Below the pieces are notes generated by a model. The model was given only the letters and a program-made list of their open reading frames with translations. It made no database searches and was not told where the DNA came from. A DNA stretch of 64,000 nucleotides from Bagarius yarrelli (taxonomy: Eukaryota; Chordata; Actinopteri; Siluriformes; Sisoridae): assembly GCA_005784505.1 (NCBI GenBank), contig VCAZ01000050.1, forward strand, positions 620,001 to 684,000, written 5' to 3'. The position numbers and the translations under genes are program-made. Below, piece by piece: positions 38,101 to 47,970 of this stretch (its first letter is position 1; each line of letters starts with the position of its first letter).

Positions 38101-41100
38101 TGCTATTATTTTAGTTTTACTATAGGTATGTTTTTGTATATTTGTATTGTTTATTTATATATACATATTTTTAACAAGAATAGTAAACAATTATTTTCAA
38201 ACAAACAAACTACATTCATAAAAAGAAAAACGATTTGCTTGCCTGTTTTTAAAAACTTTCCATCAAATAAAGAGCGATTTTGTTTTTCTGATTTGTTTTG
38301 GTTAAGTGGCTCGATTTGGCCAGAGATCATCCATCTGACCAGACAATGTAAACTGTATAGGGCAGACTGGCAGACTGGCTTCTTTGATTGTTTACCTTGA
38401 TTAAAATGTTAGGTGAAATGATCTACCATGATTCAGCACTGACTCAGATGAACTCCTGCTGCTTCACTATGGTTTCATCATTTACTTTATTCTTTTCTCT
38501 GTCTCTGTAGCTGGTACCATGGGAAAATCAACAAACAAGAAGCATACAATCTGTTAATGACAGGTATATAGTTCATATTTACTGATGCATGAAGTGAAGT
38601 TTTTATAAAGTTGTCTGCATACAATAAAACTGTTAATGTTTTTAAAATCTTTGACAGCTCAGGGTAAATTTCCCATCAGGATGAATAAAGCGTCTGTTCG
38701 TCTCCATCACTAAAGCAACACATTTTAATGTTATGTAGTGTGTGTGCTCAAACATTGCATCATCTTAATAAAAAAGGATTTTCTGCACAATGTTTTGGAG
38801 AACAACAAACTTTATTTTATTGCATTTTTAAACAGTAATGTTAGTCTCATAACTTTCTATACTATTAGTTTATATACAATAGTTTATATACTATTAGAAA
38901 GTCTACATATATCGAATATTTTTTTTTTTATCTCCCCAACCAGTGGGCCAGGTGTGCAGCTTTCTGGTGCGGCCGTCGGAGAGCACACCGGGAGACTACT
39001 CTCTTTTCTTCCGCACTAATGAAAACATGCAAAGGTTCAAGATCTGCCCCACCCCCAACAACCAGTATGTGATGGGTGGCAGGTATTACAACAGGTATGT
39101 CTGGAGGCTATAGCTTTAAAGTGCAGTGGCAATGCCCGAGGGCAGACAGATCCCCCTTTATACTTAGACTTTACTGGAAAAACTCCTGCTCATTCATATT
39201 TAACGTTCTGCCTAACTGGCAGCTAAGGTCTGCAGGAGCTCGGGGTAAATACACAGTCCTTACTTGTTTGTCACCCATTCTGTAATGTGATTTAGATCCA
39301 GGAAAAGGTTTGTCTTTTTTGATTGTTGGCATATGTATTTAGATTTAGGGTTTTATGTTATGAATATTTCTATGGAGAATCTCAGCTTATAGTGGGTTAT
39401 AGTCCCAGCACCGAACATGCGCAGCTGCATTTCGGTAACCCGGGTTCGATTCCAGCTTGGGTCATTTCCTGTCCCACACCCCCACTTTCTCTGTTTTATC
39501 TCTCTGTACTATTAATAAAGGCAAAAATTTCCCACAAACATCCTAAAAAATTATAATAAAGTGCAATAACAGCACTGGATGGGCCCAACAGTGTTAATAT
39601 AATTTATTTAAATGATACGTGGTAGCCATCACTAAATAATGCATTTAACACTATTTAAGAGTTAAACCTTGAGTAAAGCCATTACATTTATAACTATCTT
39701 TACTGTGTACAGGGAAATTAGCGGCAGTAAAATGTATGGTATAAATAATTCAGTGTAAAAAATAATGGAATACTTATTTAGGCTTATGTAGTACAGCTGG
39801 TTATTACAGGTCATCTGTGCGGTATATCACTGACCTCGGTTACGGTTTTTGCTTTTTTGGCAGTGTTGATGATATCATCGAACATTACAGTAAAGAACAG
39901 ATTGTAAAAGGTTTTACCCTGAGAGATCCTGTTCCAAACCAGGTTGGTAATCTTTAAATAGTGGTATTATAACATTTATATCGAATGTGCATTTAGTGTC
40001 TTATTTTTGAAGCAACAGGAGCAAGTGCTCTGTAATGCCGTTGATGAGAATCGAGAAATTTACAAAACGATTCGACGAAAAACGAAAGATCCTTTCTACA
40101 AAAACATTGTGAAGAAAGGATACCTTCTGATTAACAAAGGTAATGAATGATGAACATTGCATTATTCTATCTTTGAACATTGAGAACATGTGTCTCTGAG
40201 CTGATTCTTTATATCAGAGCAGCTCACTGAGTTTGCAGTGTTTTATAAATGAATTTATAAAATTAAATTTAGTTTGTACATTTTCCTCGACTTAGGCAAA
40301 GGAAAGCGCTGGAAAAATCTGTACTTTATCCTGGAGGGCAATGACTCTCAACTTATCTACTTTGAAAGCGAGAAACGAGCCACCAAACCCAAAGGGCTGA
40401 TTGACCTCAGCGTTTCTTCCGTGTACTGTGTGCATGACAGTCTGTTTGGCAGGTAACCAGCTTCTACTGTCTTATAGCACAATTTAATAACCTCTTAGAA
40501 CAAATGAGCTGTACATGGATTTTGTAGTTGATTGGATAAGGTGGAACATGATTCGTACTTTTGCAGGCCAAACTGTTTCCAGATCGTGATTCAGCACTTT
40601 AGTGAAGAGCAGTGCATTTTCTACTTTGCGGGAGAGACCCCTGAGCAGGCCCAGGTGTGTACCGAAACTAGATCTATTCAGATATTCTACTGAATGTCCC
40701 TAAAATTCATTTTGACTTAAAAATGTTTTTTTTTTTTGGGGGGAAAACTCACAGGACTGGATGAAATGCTTACAAACCTTCTGCAGTAACTTCAGAAAGC
40801 CTGCACAAATCACTCCCGTCAAGCGTCTACGTCAGGTAATACATTGACTATGTTGGGGCTCATATAGCAGTTTTTCATTCTGGAGGGGTTTTACACCTCT
40901 GGCACTACCACTTTCTGGGGGGGGGGGTTTCCACACCTCTGCCATTTACCACTCAACACATAATAGCCCCCGCTTTTTATTTACATGTACATTTCTGGCA
41001 TTTGGCAGATACCCTTATCCAGAGCGATTTACATTTATCTCTTTTATACAGCTGAGTCTTGCTTAGGGGCCCAACGGTGGTAACTTGGTAGTGCTTGGAA

Positions 41101-44100
41101 TTGAACCCGGATCTAACCACTTAAACCACTAAGCTACCACTTCCCCATTTTTGATCATTTTTAAAGATGCAATTGTTTGAATTGTTTTGGTTATGTACGT
41201 TATATATATTAGGCAGACACCGATACAAGTCATAGCTTGAATATTACATAAAAAACAATAAAGGTTCCCTACAGAAAATGTCTTTCAGAAATATGCCTTA
41301 TCCAGAGCAATTGAGGCAAAAAACCAAACAGTGGCAAATTGATGGCGCTGGGAATCGAACCCTGATCTTCCGGTTGGCAGTTCAACACCTTAAACCACTG
41401 AGCTCCCACTATAATATGACATATTAACAACTTTTTTAAAATATATCCACAGACAAGTTTATGTACATTTGTAAAGAGCAATTGATAATATAAATTGATC
41501 TCTTTAGCATCCCAGCTGCTGCGGAGCAACACAGAGCAAATAGGCTCTGTAACCAGTAAACCAGTGGGCGGTGCTAGTTTAGCGGAGAGTTTATCTTGGC
41601 CCAAAAACTTTAAAAGCATTTTAATCATTGTATTTGTAACTATGCCAATATAACCATCAGAATAAATGTATCTCTACCCTTCCTACTCAGGTGAGCAGCT
41701 TAGTGCTTTACGTAGAGGAGGCCCATAAACTTCCCGTCAAACATTTTACAAACCCGTACTGCAACATCTACTTGAACAGCGTGCATGTAGCCAGAACTCA
41801 CCCCAGAGATGGCCAGAACCCAGTCTTTACTGAGGAGTTCATCTTTGAGTGAGTTGACATGCATTTCTATAGAATATTGAATGCTCTATCCTGCAGCCGT
41901 GACTGAGATGTTACAGAATGATGCTTTAATTTAAAGGTTTTTTTTTTTTTTTTGCTTTTTCAGTGACTTGTCCAGTGAAATCAATCGGTTTGAAATCAGC
42001 CTAAGCAACAAAACTAAGAAGAGCAAAGAGAGTGATATTTGTAAGTCTGTCTTCATCTGTACTTAATAGAAAATTGAAAATAAATTACATGCTTAGGAAA
42101 AACAGGTTGCCTTGACACAGTATCACACGCAGCTCTATATACAGTTTGTAGACACCTGTCTTTCATTGCACTCTGGCACCATCTTCTGTTCACACAAGTG
42201 GAATTGACCGATTCAATTCTACTTAAAACACCATGCCTGTGATTATCTACACAGTGTTTATGCGTTGCCTTCTGAGCCGGTTGCAGAGGGGGCAGATGAT
42301 TGACGAGTGGTTCCCATTGAGCTCTCACGTACCTCTGAAGGGAATCGAGCCGGGCTCCTTGCGTGTGCGAGCACGCTATTCCATGGAGAAAATCATGCCA
42401 GAGGAAGAGTATAACGAATTTAAAGAAGTGAGAATCTTTTGACATTTGTATTTAGATGTAATCGCATTGCTCATCTAAAAAGCACGATAAGCGTCAAATT
42501 TGCACGCAGTTGATCGTTTTGTTTGCGGTCTTGTTTTTTTTTTTTCTAACCCCCCACCCTTCTATACTCAGGTGATTCTGCAAAAAGATTTCCACGTGAT
42601 CTATGCGCTGGCTCATGTGTGTGGGCAGGACCGCACTCTGCTGGCCAGCATCCTGCTCAGAATCTTCCGACATGAGAAAGCCGAGGCTCCTCTACTCAGG
42701 ACTCTAAATGACAGAGAGATTAATATGGAAGGTAAAGCAGGAAATTCGTTGCTATGTACTTGTACCTAGCAATGACAAAGATCTATCAATCAATCAGTCA
42801 ATATCCTTTGGTTGGTGGCCTGTACTCAATTTGGTAAATTGTATATTTGGTGAATCTTTGTATGCAACAAGTTGGGAAAGTAGTAGATCAGTAATTAAGG
42901 TGTTGGACTGATACTCAGAAGGCTGTGGTTCGATTTCCAGCACTAACATAGCAAGGGCCTTAACTCCCAATTGCTCAGTTGTATAAAAGAGATAAATTTA
43001 AGTCTCTCTGTATAAGGATATCTGTAAAATGCAGTAAATGTATTCTTATTATGTAATTCTAATTTATATTTATTTGTTTGTTTTAAGATGAAGCCACTAC
43101 TCTCTTCCGTGCCACCACACTGGCCAGCACACTGATGGAGCAGTACATGAAGGCTACAGCCACACCCTTCGTTCATCATGCCCTTAAAGACAACATTCTC
43201 AAGATTATGGAGAGCAAGCAGTCGTGTGAGGTTTGTCACGTATTTTAGTAAAACCCATTTATTGTTTTGTTAAAAGCGATCACATTAAAAGTAGTTTGTC
43301 TCTAAGTGTTTTTGGATATTGAAAAGTTTATATTATATTTTAGTAGCGCTAAAGTACTATTGTAAGCGTTATGAACCAAAAACCCTAATCATTATACATT
43401 ACCTTCGACTTCCACTAGGGATATAGCATACAAGTGGTTAGGGTTATCCTATAGACATGACCTAATTTAGAATTAAGCTTTTAGAATGCATATTTGGTAA
43501 TAAGAGAGCTATTTGGGGGAAGTGTTAGGAAAGTGGTTAAGGTGTTGGACTGCTAATTGGAGAATCGGTGTTCGATTCCCAGCACCACCATGTTACCACT
43601 GCAGGGCCCCTGAGCAAGGTCCTTAACCCCCAATTGCTCAGTTGTATTAAAGAAATAATTTAGTGTTGCTGTGGATAAGGGCGTCTGCCAAAATGCCGTA
43701 AATGTAATGTGATCTGTGTGTCTTTTTAGATAAGTATAAGTTTAAATGAGGTATTAATAAGGAAACAGCCATTAGCTAGTATCCACTTTTCATATTATTA
43801 TCCATATTTTTATTCTAAACACAATTAATTTTAAATATTAATGCCGTTCTAGCGGTGCTTTATGCAGTTTTTTTTTCTTTCAATGCAAGTGTGACTACTT
43901 TTTTTTTTTTTTTTTTTTTTGGAGGTCTACAATCCCGTTATAAATATATTGAGTCTGAACGCTACTCATATTTTGATGTTCTCCTTCTTTTTGTTCCAAA
44001 GCTGAACCCATCGAAATTAGAAAAAAATGAAGATGTGAATTTAAATCTAACCAATCTGCTCACTATCCTGTCCGAGCTGGTCGAGAAGATCTTTATGGCT

Positions 44101-46857
44101 GCGGAGATCTTGCCACCGTAAGCAGAATCTAAGCTTATGTGCTAGTCTGACTTACATTCTATTAAACCTTCTGCCATTTATAAATTGTGGTTTTTGTATT
44201 GTCAGAACTTTGAGATTTATTTACGGGTGCCTGCAGAAGTCTGTGCAACAGAAATGGCCCACTAACACTACAATGCGGACCAGGGTTGTGAGGTAGGCCA
44301 TAATGACGCTGCTGTTTTTCAGGGTTTTTTTATCCTTCTCAGGTGTATAGGTCTGAGTTTTAGCTGAGCAAAGTGCTTTTGTTTCCGTCTGTGTGCAGTG
44401 GTTTTGTCTTCCTGCGATTGATCTGCCCTGCCATTCTCAACCCCAGGATGTTCAACATCATCTCTGGTGAGAACGCAGCTTTAATAAAAAGAAATACTGT
44501 ACAGGATGCTGTGTTTTGCCCTCGGTGGTACAAATAAACTGCTATAGGAGGCTACTGTTGTTTTTCTTTTATGTGGCTTGTGCTGCAATCTTTCATCTTT
44601 CACTATCCACTAAACAGATTAATGTTGTGACTCTAAAGATTTTTTTCTTCTTTTTTGTACATTTTTCCACATTTGTTATCCTAATGATTTGCAAGAGATT
44701 TAAAGTTTGATACTTTGCTAGCGATACTGAAGCTATATATATATAAAAAAAAAAAAAAAAAAAAACCCCACCAATTTGTGTAAACCAGACTTGGTCCTGG
44801 ACACCCCTGCAGAATTTAGCTCCAATCCTAATTAAACACACCTACCTGTAAGTATACCTCACAATACCTTAGTTAGTTCAGGTGTGTTTGATTAAAGTTG
44901 GAGCTAAACTTGGCTGTAATCCAATTAATTCTGAGGTATGTCTAAGGTATGGACACACACGCACCGAAAGAGTGCACGCCAGGCATTAAAACCAGCATAC
45001 AATAGGCTAATAGGCAGTGGTTCTGGATTTTCGCTTCTACGGCAAGTCTAAATGATTCACTTGATTTCCAGCGATTTAAAGTGTGTAACTGTTAGAGAAA
45101 CCTTTATTATTTAGAACACTTTTCTTCTCGTAGTACAGTCAGATTTATGTTGATGTATCTAGTTTAGGCATGCAATAATTCTGAACATTTTGACCTGTCG
45201 CTCCTAAATGGTTCTTACCACTAGTGCAGTTGTCAGTGACTCACAGCAGCTCTAATTGCTAATGACTGCTTCTTTTGCAGATCCTCCTTCTCCGACTGCA
45301 GGCAGAACACTCACTCTTGTGGCCAAGTCAGTTCAGAACCTGGCCAATCTGGTGGAGTTTGGGGCCAAGGTTTGTTTTACTCCATTTATGTGCATCGTTT
45401 CCTGTTTTAGTGGCACTGAAGGAGGAGAATTATGCAGGTGTTTTGTTATGATCTAGGAGCCTTATATGGAAGGAGTGAATCCATTCATCAAAAACAACAA
45501 ACAACGAATGATCATGTTTCTGGATGAGTTGGGGGTGAGTTACAAAGGAGTGTTAACACAGAAGGCTGCATACTGATCAAAAGTATTTTGGGTTTTTTTT
45601 GTATTGAAATTTCATTGTGTGAAGCGCCATTTGTATTTTTTCTTTCTTTTTCCTTTGTTCCTTTGCTTACATGTTAAAGCTTGACATAAAATTTAATAAC
45701 AAATAATTTGTATAGATAATTGGTTTAGCTATAGCAGCACGGTGGCTTGGTGTTTAGCACTGTTGCCTCACAGCAAGAAGGTCCCGGGTTTGATTCCTCC
45801 CCGTGCTTGCGTGGGTTTACTCCGGGTTCTCCGGTTTCCTCCCACAGCCCAGAAACATTGATGTTATATAAACAAGTGTGAGGTACGAGTATGTAATCGC
45901 CATGGAAATAGCCTTGATGCTGGCATGGCGTTAAAAAGGAAAGAAATAAACAAAACATATCTTTAGCATGTTTTACCCTAACAGCACTTTGTGTGTATTT
46001 CCTAAAGGTAAATTCTATTTTTTCCCTTCAAAATTAAGCAAAAATGAGTATTGACAATTTTTATGCAGCTACTGGAATTTAAATTATAATTAATATATTT
46101 TAGTTGTTCAAAATAAAAATACAGGGGTGTCCCATAAGTTTCCATAGTTAAGGAAAATTTACATTTTTTTTCTATAAAAAACATTATTTGTTTATATAAT
46201 ATGCTCCATATGACTAGCATTGTTTTAAAAACACATTTTGATGCGTATTGTAAACCGCTAAAGCATCCGTATAAGCACAGCTGTAGTTCAGTTCAGTTGG
46301 GGACGCGTTCCTTGAGATGATTTATGTTTTATACCTTTTCACCATGGCCTTCAATTGCTCCCAAAGCTAAAAATCAGGTGGGGGTGACAAATGGGAATCT
46401 GGGAAAATGGTTTTTATAGGAAAAATCTTTTTATTTTTTTTTTTATGTATGGAAACTTATGGGACACCCTGTAGTAAACTGCTATAAAATACCTCTTTTG
46501 CTGTAACGTTCAGATTTATTTATTTTTAAGCTGTTTTCTTTCGTCTTTTAACAGAATGTCCCTGACCTGCCCGATACTCCAGAGCATTTTAGGACCGATC
46601 TGACCCGTGACCTTGCTGCCCTGCATGAAATCTGTGCTTTTCACTCAGATGAACTTCGCACCTTAAGCAATGAGAGAGGAGCACAGCAGGTGTGTGTCTG
46701 GAAAACATATTAATTAGTAAATAAGCACATCGATTCGATGGTTTGATCTTTTCCAACTCTTGTCTGTTTGCAGCATGTGTTGAAAAAGCTGCTGGCCGTC
46801 ACAGAGCTTCTTCAGCAGAAACAGGTGCACTATGCCAATTCCAACAGCAACAGGTAG
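22752..46857 (+). CDS. rasa1: rasa1, p120 Ras GTPase-activating protein (25 coding exons)
   Basis: RasGAP accelerates GTP hydrolysis by Ras and couples it to phosphotyrosine receptors and adaptors in the cytoplasm and at the membrane. The coding exons, given in the domain entries below, join in frame over 3075 nt to give 1024 residues, against 1047 in human. The order is a proline/acid-rich N-terminus (1-154), SH2 (155-246), SH3 (about 253-315), SH2 (325-415), PH (about 450-553), C2 (about 570-680) and RasGAP (about 690-1024). Residues 155 onward align almost without gaps to mammalian RASA1; the length difference lies mainly in exon 1. All 24 introns are GT-AG; intron 1 is about 10.9 kb. Start choice: the first ATG of the GC-rich exon, giving an N-terminus like the family's. 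Whether this is fish paralogue a or b cannot be decided here. Confidence 0.97.
23730..23850 (-). repeat. SINE family C fragment, minus
   Basis: 'gcctttattgataggacaga' and the B-box-like 'ctggaatcgaacccgggtca' are in inverse orientation to the copy at 39405-39550. Confidence 0.6.
24062..24190 (+). repeat. SINE family A, degraded, plus
   Basis: The head 'ggtcgttaaggtgttggaat' and a decayed tail 'ctaagagtgtttgtcaaatg' remain. The middle is deleted. Confidence 0.6.
25019..25391 (+). mobile_element. pogo/mariner-type MITE, copy 1
   Basis: It begins with the terminal phrase 'cagtggtaccttgactctcg'. The interior shares a long block ('gctagtcagacatgcgcggt', 'agtggagtcgtctgatctcc') with the inverted copy at 52375-52818. 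The right terminus is not visible and a SINE fragment follows. No coding capacity. Confidence 0.65.
25392..25460 (-). repeat. SINE family A, internally deleted, minus
   Basis: The tail 'cagaatttggcagacaactg' is joined directly to the head 'gtccaacaccttaacaacta'. Confidence 0.65.
25576..25656. repeat. (TG)n microsatellite, about 80 bp
   Basis: A pure TG run. The Thr-His repeat frames on the minus strand are artefacts. Confidence 0.98.
25657..28285. other. rasa1 intron 1 interior, no gene seen
   Basis: AT-rich sequence with short homopolymers. Short frames at 26508, 26820, 27157-27536 and 27847 show no domain or conserved motif. Confidence 0.4.
28286..28810 (+). repeat. Dispersed repeat R2, copy 2, with (GAT)n
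   Basis: It matches 3355-3592 through 'taatgcacactttctgtaag', 'cttaaggatattacccagaa' and 'gtggtgtgatgttttaaacc', and extends further. A (GAT)n run lies at 28642-28674. It is likely a longer copy of the same non-autonomous element. Confidence 0.55.
28890..28935. repeat. Short (TC)n/(CA)n microsatellite
   Basis: A TC-rich run passes into a short CA run. Confidence 0.8.
29100..29325 (+). other. rasa1: Candidate alternative first exon of rasa1
   Basis: A GC-richer block inside intron 1 ends in a consensus donor (gtaagt at 29326). An ATG at 29315-29317 is followed by AAC CCA GT, leaving phase 2. Exon 2 begins at phase 2 with A|TGG, so splicing would read M-N-P-V-W155-Y-H-G in frame. The product would be about 874 residues without the proline/acid-rich N-terminus. 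Human RASA1 has a comparable short isoform (870 residues) that starts a few residues before the same Trp. The exon's 5' limit and its expression are unknown. Confidence 0.45.
29326..32037. other. rasa1 intron 1 interior, no gene seen
   Basis: (TC)n at about 29680-29710, a GA/CAGA-rich run at about 29940-30075 and a diverged 'aatcggatatgaatcggata' motif near 30450 are the only structures. No coding frame is supported. Confidence 0.4.
32038..32125. repeat. (TG)n microsatellite, about 88 bp
   Basis: A pure TG run, the longest TG array of the window. Confidence 0.98.
32126..34076. other. rasa1 intron 1, distal part
   Basis: A short CA run at 32720-32748 is followed by 'agagctgcacaatatt', which resembles the terminus of a fish MITE. 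The rest, up to the exon 2 acceptor, is unique AT-rich sequence. Confidence 0.4.
34077..36422 (+). CDS. rasa1: rasa1 exons 2-3: N-terminal SH2 domain
   Basis: Exon 2 is 34077-34229 and exon 3 is 36287-36422. The domain begins WYHGKLDRTIAEERL (from residue 155). The phosphotyrosine-binding arginine is Arg181 in YLIRES, equivalent to human Arg207. Exon 3 adds IIAMCGDYYIGGRRFSSL and ends with VAPPE. This SH2 binds tyrosine-phosphorylated partners such as growth-factor receptors and p190RhoGAP. Intron 2 holds a hAT-type element. Confidence 0.96.
35024..35826. mobile_element. hAT-like non-autonomous element in rasa1 intron 2
   Basis: Inverted ends: 'tagtggtgcaaaggatcac' on the left and 'gcgatccgttgcaccgcta' on the right (its imperfect reverse complement). 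About 800 bp, without a transposase frame. Confidence 0.6.
36609..37775 (+). CDS. rasa1: rasa1 exons 4-6: SH3 domain
   Basis: Exon 4 is 36609-36679, exon 5 is 37470-37587 and exon 6 is 37744-37775. The reading is PVEDRRRVRAILPYTKVP, then the hydrophobic SFLKGDMFIVHN, the ligand-groove tryptophans in EDGWMWVTN, and GLIVNDLVEEVGREEDP. It is the usual SH3 length (about 60 residues) and almost identical to the mammalian domain. Exon 6 is only 32 nt and links SH3 to the second SH2. Confidence 0.96.
36862..36914 (+). repeat. SINE tail fragment
   Basis: 'gctctggacaaaagcatctg' followed by 'ctaaatgctataaatgtaaa' is the tail module of a related SINE without a body. Confidence 0.6.
38511..39942 (+). 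CDS. rasa1: rasa1 exons 7-9: C-terminal SH2 domain
   Basis: Exon 7 is 38511-38563, exon 8 is 38944-39094 and exon 9 is 39864-39942. The domain begins WYHGKINKQEAYNLLM (residue 325). The pTyr-binding arginine is Arg351 in FLVRPS, equivalent to human Arg377. The end is VDDIIEHYSKEQIVKG. With the first SH2 it brackets the SH3 in the SH2-SH3-SH2 cassette unique to RASA1. Confidence 0.96.
39405..39550 (+). repeat. SINE family C, plus
   Basis: A B-box-like 'gggttcgattccagcttggg' is followed by 'tcatttcctgtcccacaccc' and 'attaataaaggcaaaaat'. It lies in intron 8. Confidence 0.65.
40013..40835 (+). CDS. rasa1: rasa1 exons 10-13: linker and PH domain
   Basis: Exon 10 is 40013-40139, exon 11 is 40296-40452, exon 12 is 40567-40654 and exon 13 is 40755-40835. 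The linker carries NAVD-E (426-430) where human RASA1 has the caspase-3 site DTVD-G. The PH domain follows: KKGYLLINKGKGKRWKNLYF, then YFESEKRATKPKGLIDLS and the C-terminal helix with DWMKCLQTFC. One residue is inserted after the NAVD position and one more near the RKPAQITPVKRLRQ end relative to human. PH domains of this type contribute to membrane association. Confidence 0.95.
40985..41412 (-). repeat. Two SINE family A copies, minus, in rasa1 intron 13
   Basis: Copy one (40985-41145) is nearly complete, with 'tggcatttggcagataccct' and 'ggaattgaacccgg'. Copy two (41281-41412) lacks the outer tail and has 'gggaatcgaaccctgatctt'. Both lie in the same orientation. Confidence 0.8.
41691..42427 (+). 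CDS. rasa1: rasa1 exons 14-16: C2 domain
   Basis: Exon 14 is 41691-41848, exon 15 is 41964-42040 and exon 16 is 42255-42427. The reading is VSSLVLYVEEAHKLPVKHF, NPYCNIYLNSVHVART, NPVFTEEFIFDD and, later, WFPLSSHVPLKGIEPGSL. The C2 domain mediates phospholipid interaction and, in the family, contributes to GAP activity. Exon 16 ends in the linker MEKIMPEEEYNEFKE that leads into the GAP domain. Confidence 0.95.
42572..46857 (+). CDS. rasa1: rasa1 exons 17-25: catalytic RasGAP domain
   Basis: Exons: 17, 42572-42731; 18, 43088-43230; 19, 44002-44117; 20, 44206-44292; 21, 44399-44466; 22, 45281-45369; 23, 45457-45534; 24, 46555-46689; 25, 46774-46857. The arginine finger is Arg766 in LFRATTLAS (human Arg789), encoded in exon 18. 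The stabilising arginine is Arg880 in GFVFLRLICPAILNPR (human Arg903), in exon 21. LVEFGAKEPYMEGVNPFI and ERGAQQHVLKKLLA follow. The spacing between the two arginines equals human (114 residues), so catalysis should be intact. The last codons (NSNSNR, stop at 46855-46857) differ from the human tail TKTNDVR. Confidence 0.97.
42885..43043 (+). repeat. SINE family A, plus, in rasa1 intron 17
   Basis: 'taattaaggtgttggactga', B-box-like 'tggttcgatttcc', 'attgctcagttgtataaaag' and a decayed tail. Confidence 0.75.
43522..43712 (+). repeat. SINE family A, full-length reference copy
   Basis: Head 'agtggttaaggtgttggact' (A-box-like), 'ttcgattcccagcaccacca' (B-box region), then 'cctgagcaaggtccttaacc', 'aattgctcagttgtattaaa' and tail 'gataagggcgtctgcc'. 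The internal Pol III-type boxes show the tRNA origin. It lies in intron 18. Confidence 0.85.
44745..44925. mobile_element. Foldback MITE in rasa1 intron 21
   Basis: After an A-run, 'cttggtcctggacacccctg' and 'tttagctccaatcctaatta' are mirrored by 'gattaaagttggagctaaac', with 'aacacacctac' mirrored by 'aggtgtgttt'. This self-complementary arrangement is a very common fish hAT-type MITE. Confidence 0.7.
45733..45950 (+). repeat. SINE family B, plus, in rasa1 intron 23
   Basis: 'gcacggtggcttggtgttta', 'ctcacagcaagaaggtcccg', B-box-like 'ggtttgattcc' and 'ggtttcctcccacagccca' mark the tRNA-like head and body. The distal part is replaced by a short A-rich end. Confidence 0.75.
46122..46471. mobile_element. 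350 bp mariner-type MITE in rasa1 intron 23
   Basis: The terminal inverted repeats 'gtgtcccataagtttccata' and 'tatggaaacttatgggacac' match over about 20 bases, and the element is flanked by TA on both sides (46120-46121 and 46472-46473). The TA duplication and the 'caggg(g)tgtccc' start fit the Tc1/mariner superfamily. No transposase frame. Confidence 0.8.
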
Positions 46858-47111
46858 TTCTACTCCCCACTCTCTGTGTCACTCCATCTGTCTCCGTCTC
46901 CATGGAGTAGCCAGTGGGATCCCAGCATGTTCCATCTTCATCACCATGGCAACCTCTATCCCTGACTATTTAGCCATTCCCTTCTTCCCTTCCTTTTCCA
47001 CCATTCCAAGATAACTATGCAACCACAGCAGTGAAAAAAAGCATGGGGCTCCGGTCCCACACTGACGACCTTTAAGCTATTCCACAGTTTGACTCTGCCC
47101 CATAATATGGG

Positions 47112-47158
<47 letters not shown>

Positions 47159-47500
47159 TTTTTTTTTTTTTTTTTTTTAACCCCCTCGCTGTTTCTTTAA
47201 CCCAAATGGGGTCCCTGTTGTGACTCTCACAGCTCGGTATACTATTGAACAGCATTTTGTTTGTCTGCTTGATGAGAAAACTGAACTGACACAAGGCTGC
47301 AGCGATTATCTGTAACTGGATTATGAGCTATAATGCTTTTTTTTACTGTAATTTGTTACCGATTTACAAGGTCATGAATATGCAAAATTGTGCTCAAACT
47401 AGTGTGTTTTTTTTTTTTTCATTTACTTATGATTGTGGTGTAGACAGGATTTGTAAAGAGAGTATGATTATTTTATATCAGAACAATAAATTCTCTTGCT
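46858..47500 (+). other. rasa1: rasa1 3' UTR with poly-T tract and AATAAA
   Basis: It follows the stop codon. A T-homopolymer of more than 60 bases (47115-47178, one A interruption) lies in the middle. The first good polyadenylation signal is AATAAA at 47485-47490, so the UTR is about 640 nt if that site is used. Confidence 0.55.
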
Positions 47501-47785
47501 GGAATCACGAGTATATAGTTTGCGTTATCTGCATTGCTTTTTTTGATTTGGTCCACTTTTTCCTGAGATTAATTCTAAGCCGGACTTTCCTCAGGGAAAA
47601 GAGAAATAAGATGTTTACAGACTGTATAAAGAATGCATGCACTTATTAAAATTTTACAAAGTACCGTCTGATTCAGATTAAATTGTGATTAAATACAGCA
47701 CATAACTGATGGGGTTTTTTTTTTCACCCTGTGCAAATAATATGCAGAAAAATAATCTACTTGCATAAACAGAGTATGAAAGATG
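47501..47785. other. Gap between convergent 3' ends
   Basis: About 300 bp separates the rasa1 AATAAA from the ccnh signal on the other strand. AT-rich, no gene seen. Confidence 0.5.
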
Positions 47786-47788
47786 TCC

Positions 47789-47794
47789 TTTATT
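47789..47794 (-). terminator. ccnh: ccnh polyadenylation signal
   Basis: TTTATT on the plus strand is AATAAA on the minus strand, about 180 nt beyond the ccnh stop codon. It is the only canonical signal close to that stop. Confidence 0.6.
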
Positions 47795-47970
47795 TCAGCG
47801 AATAGAATAGCACAACTAAAGGAGGCAAATATTACCGAGGTTATTTACACCGTAGTATAAAGTAGTTGACTGTGGCCAAAATCAGAAAGCACTAACTTCA
47901 GCTTTCCTTTCACTAACGAGGGTGTGGAGTAAATCTGTACATTTAATAACTGTATCCATAAAACAAGCTG

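Noticed and set aside
43528..43590. A possible functional tRNA gene from its A- and B-box-like motifs.
   Set aside because: The sequence does not fold as a full cloverleaf by eye, and the same head recurs in about 20 SINE copies with a common tail.
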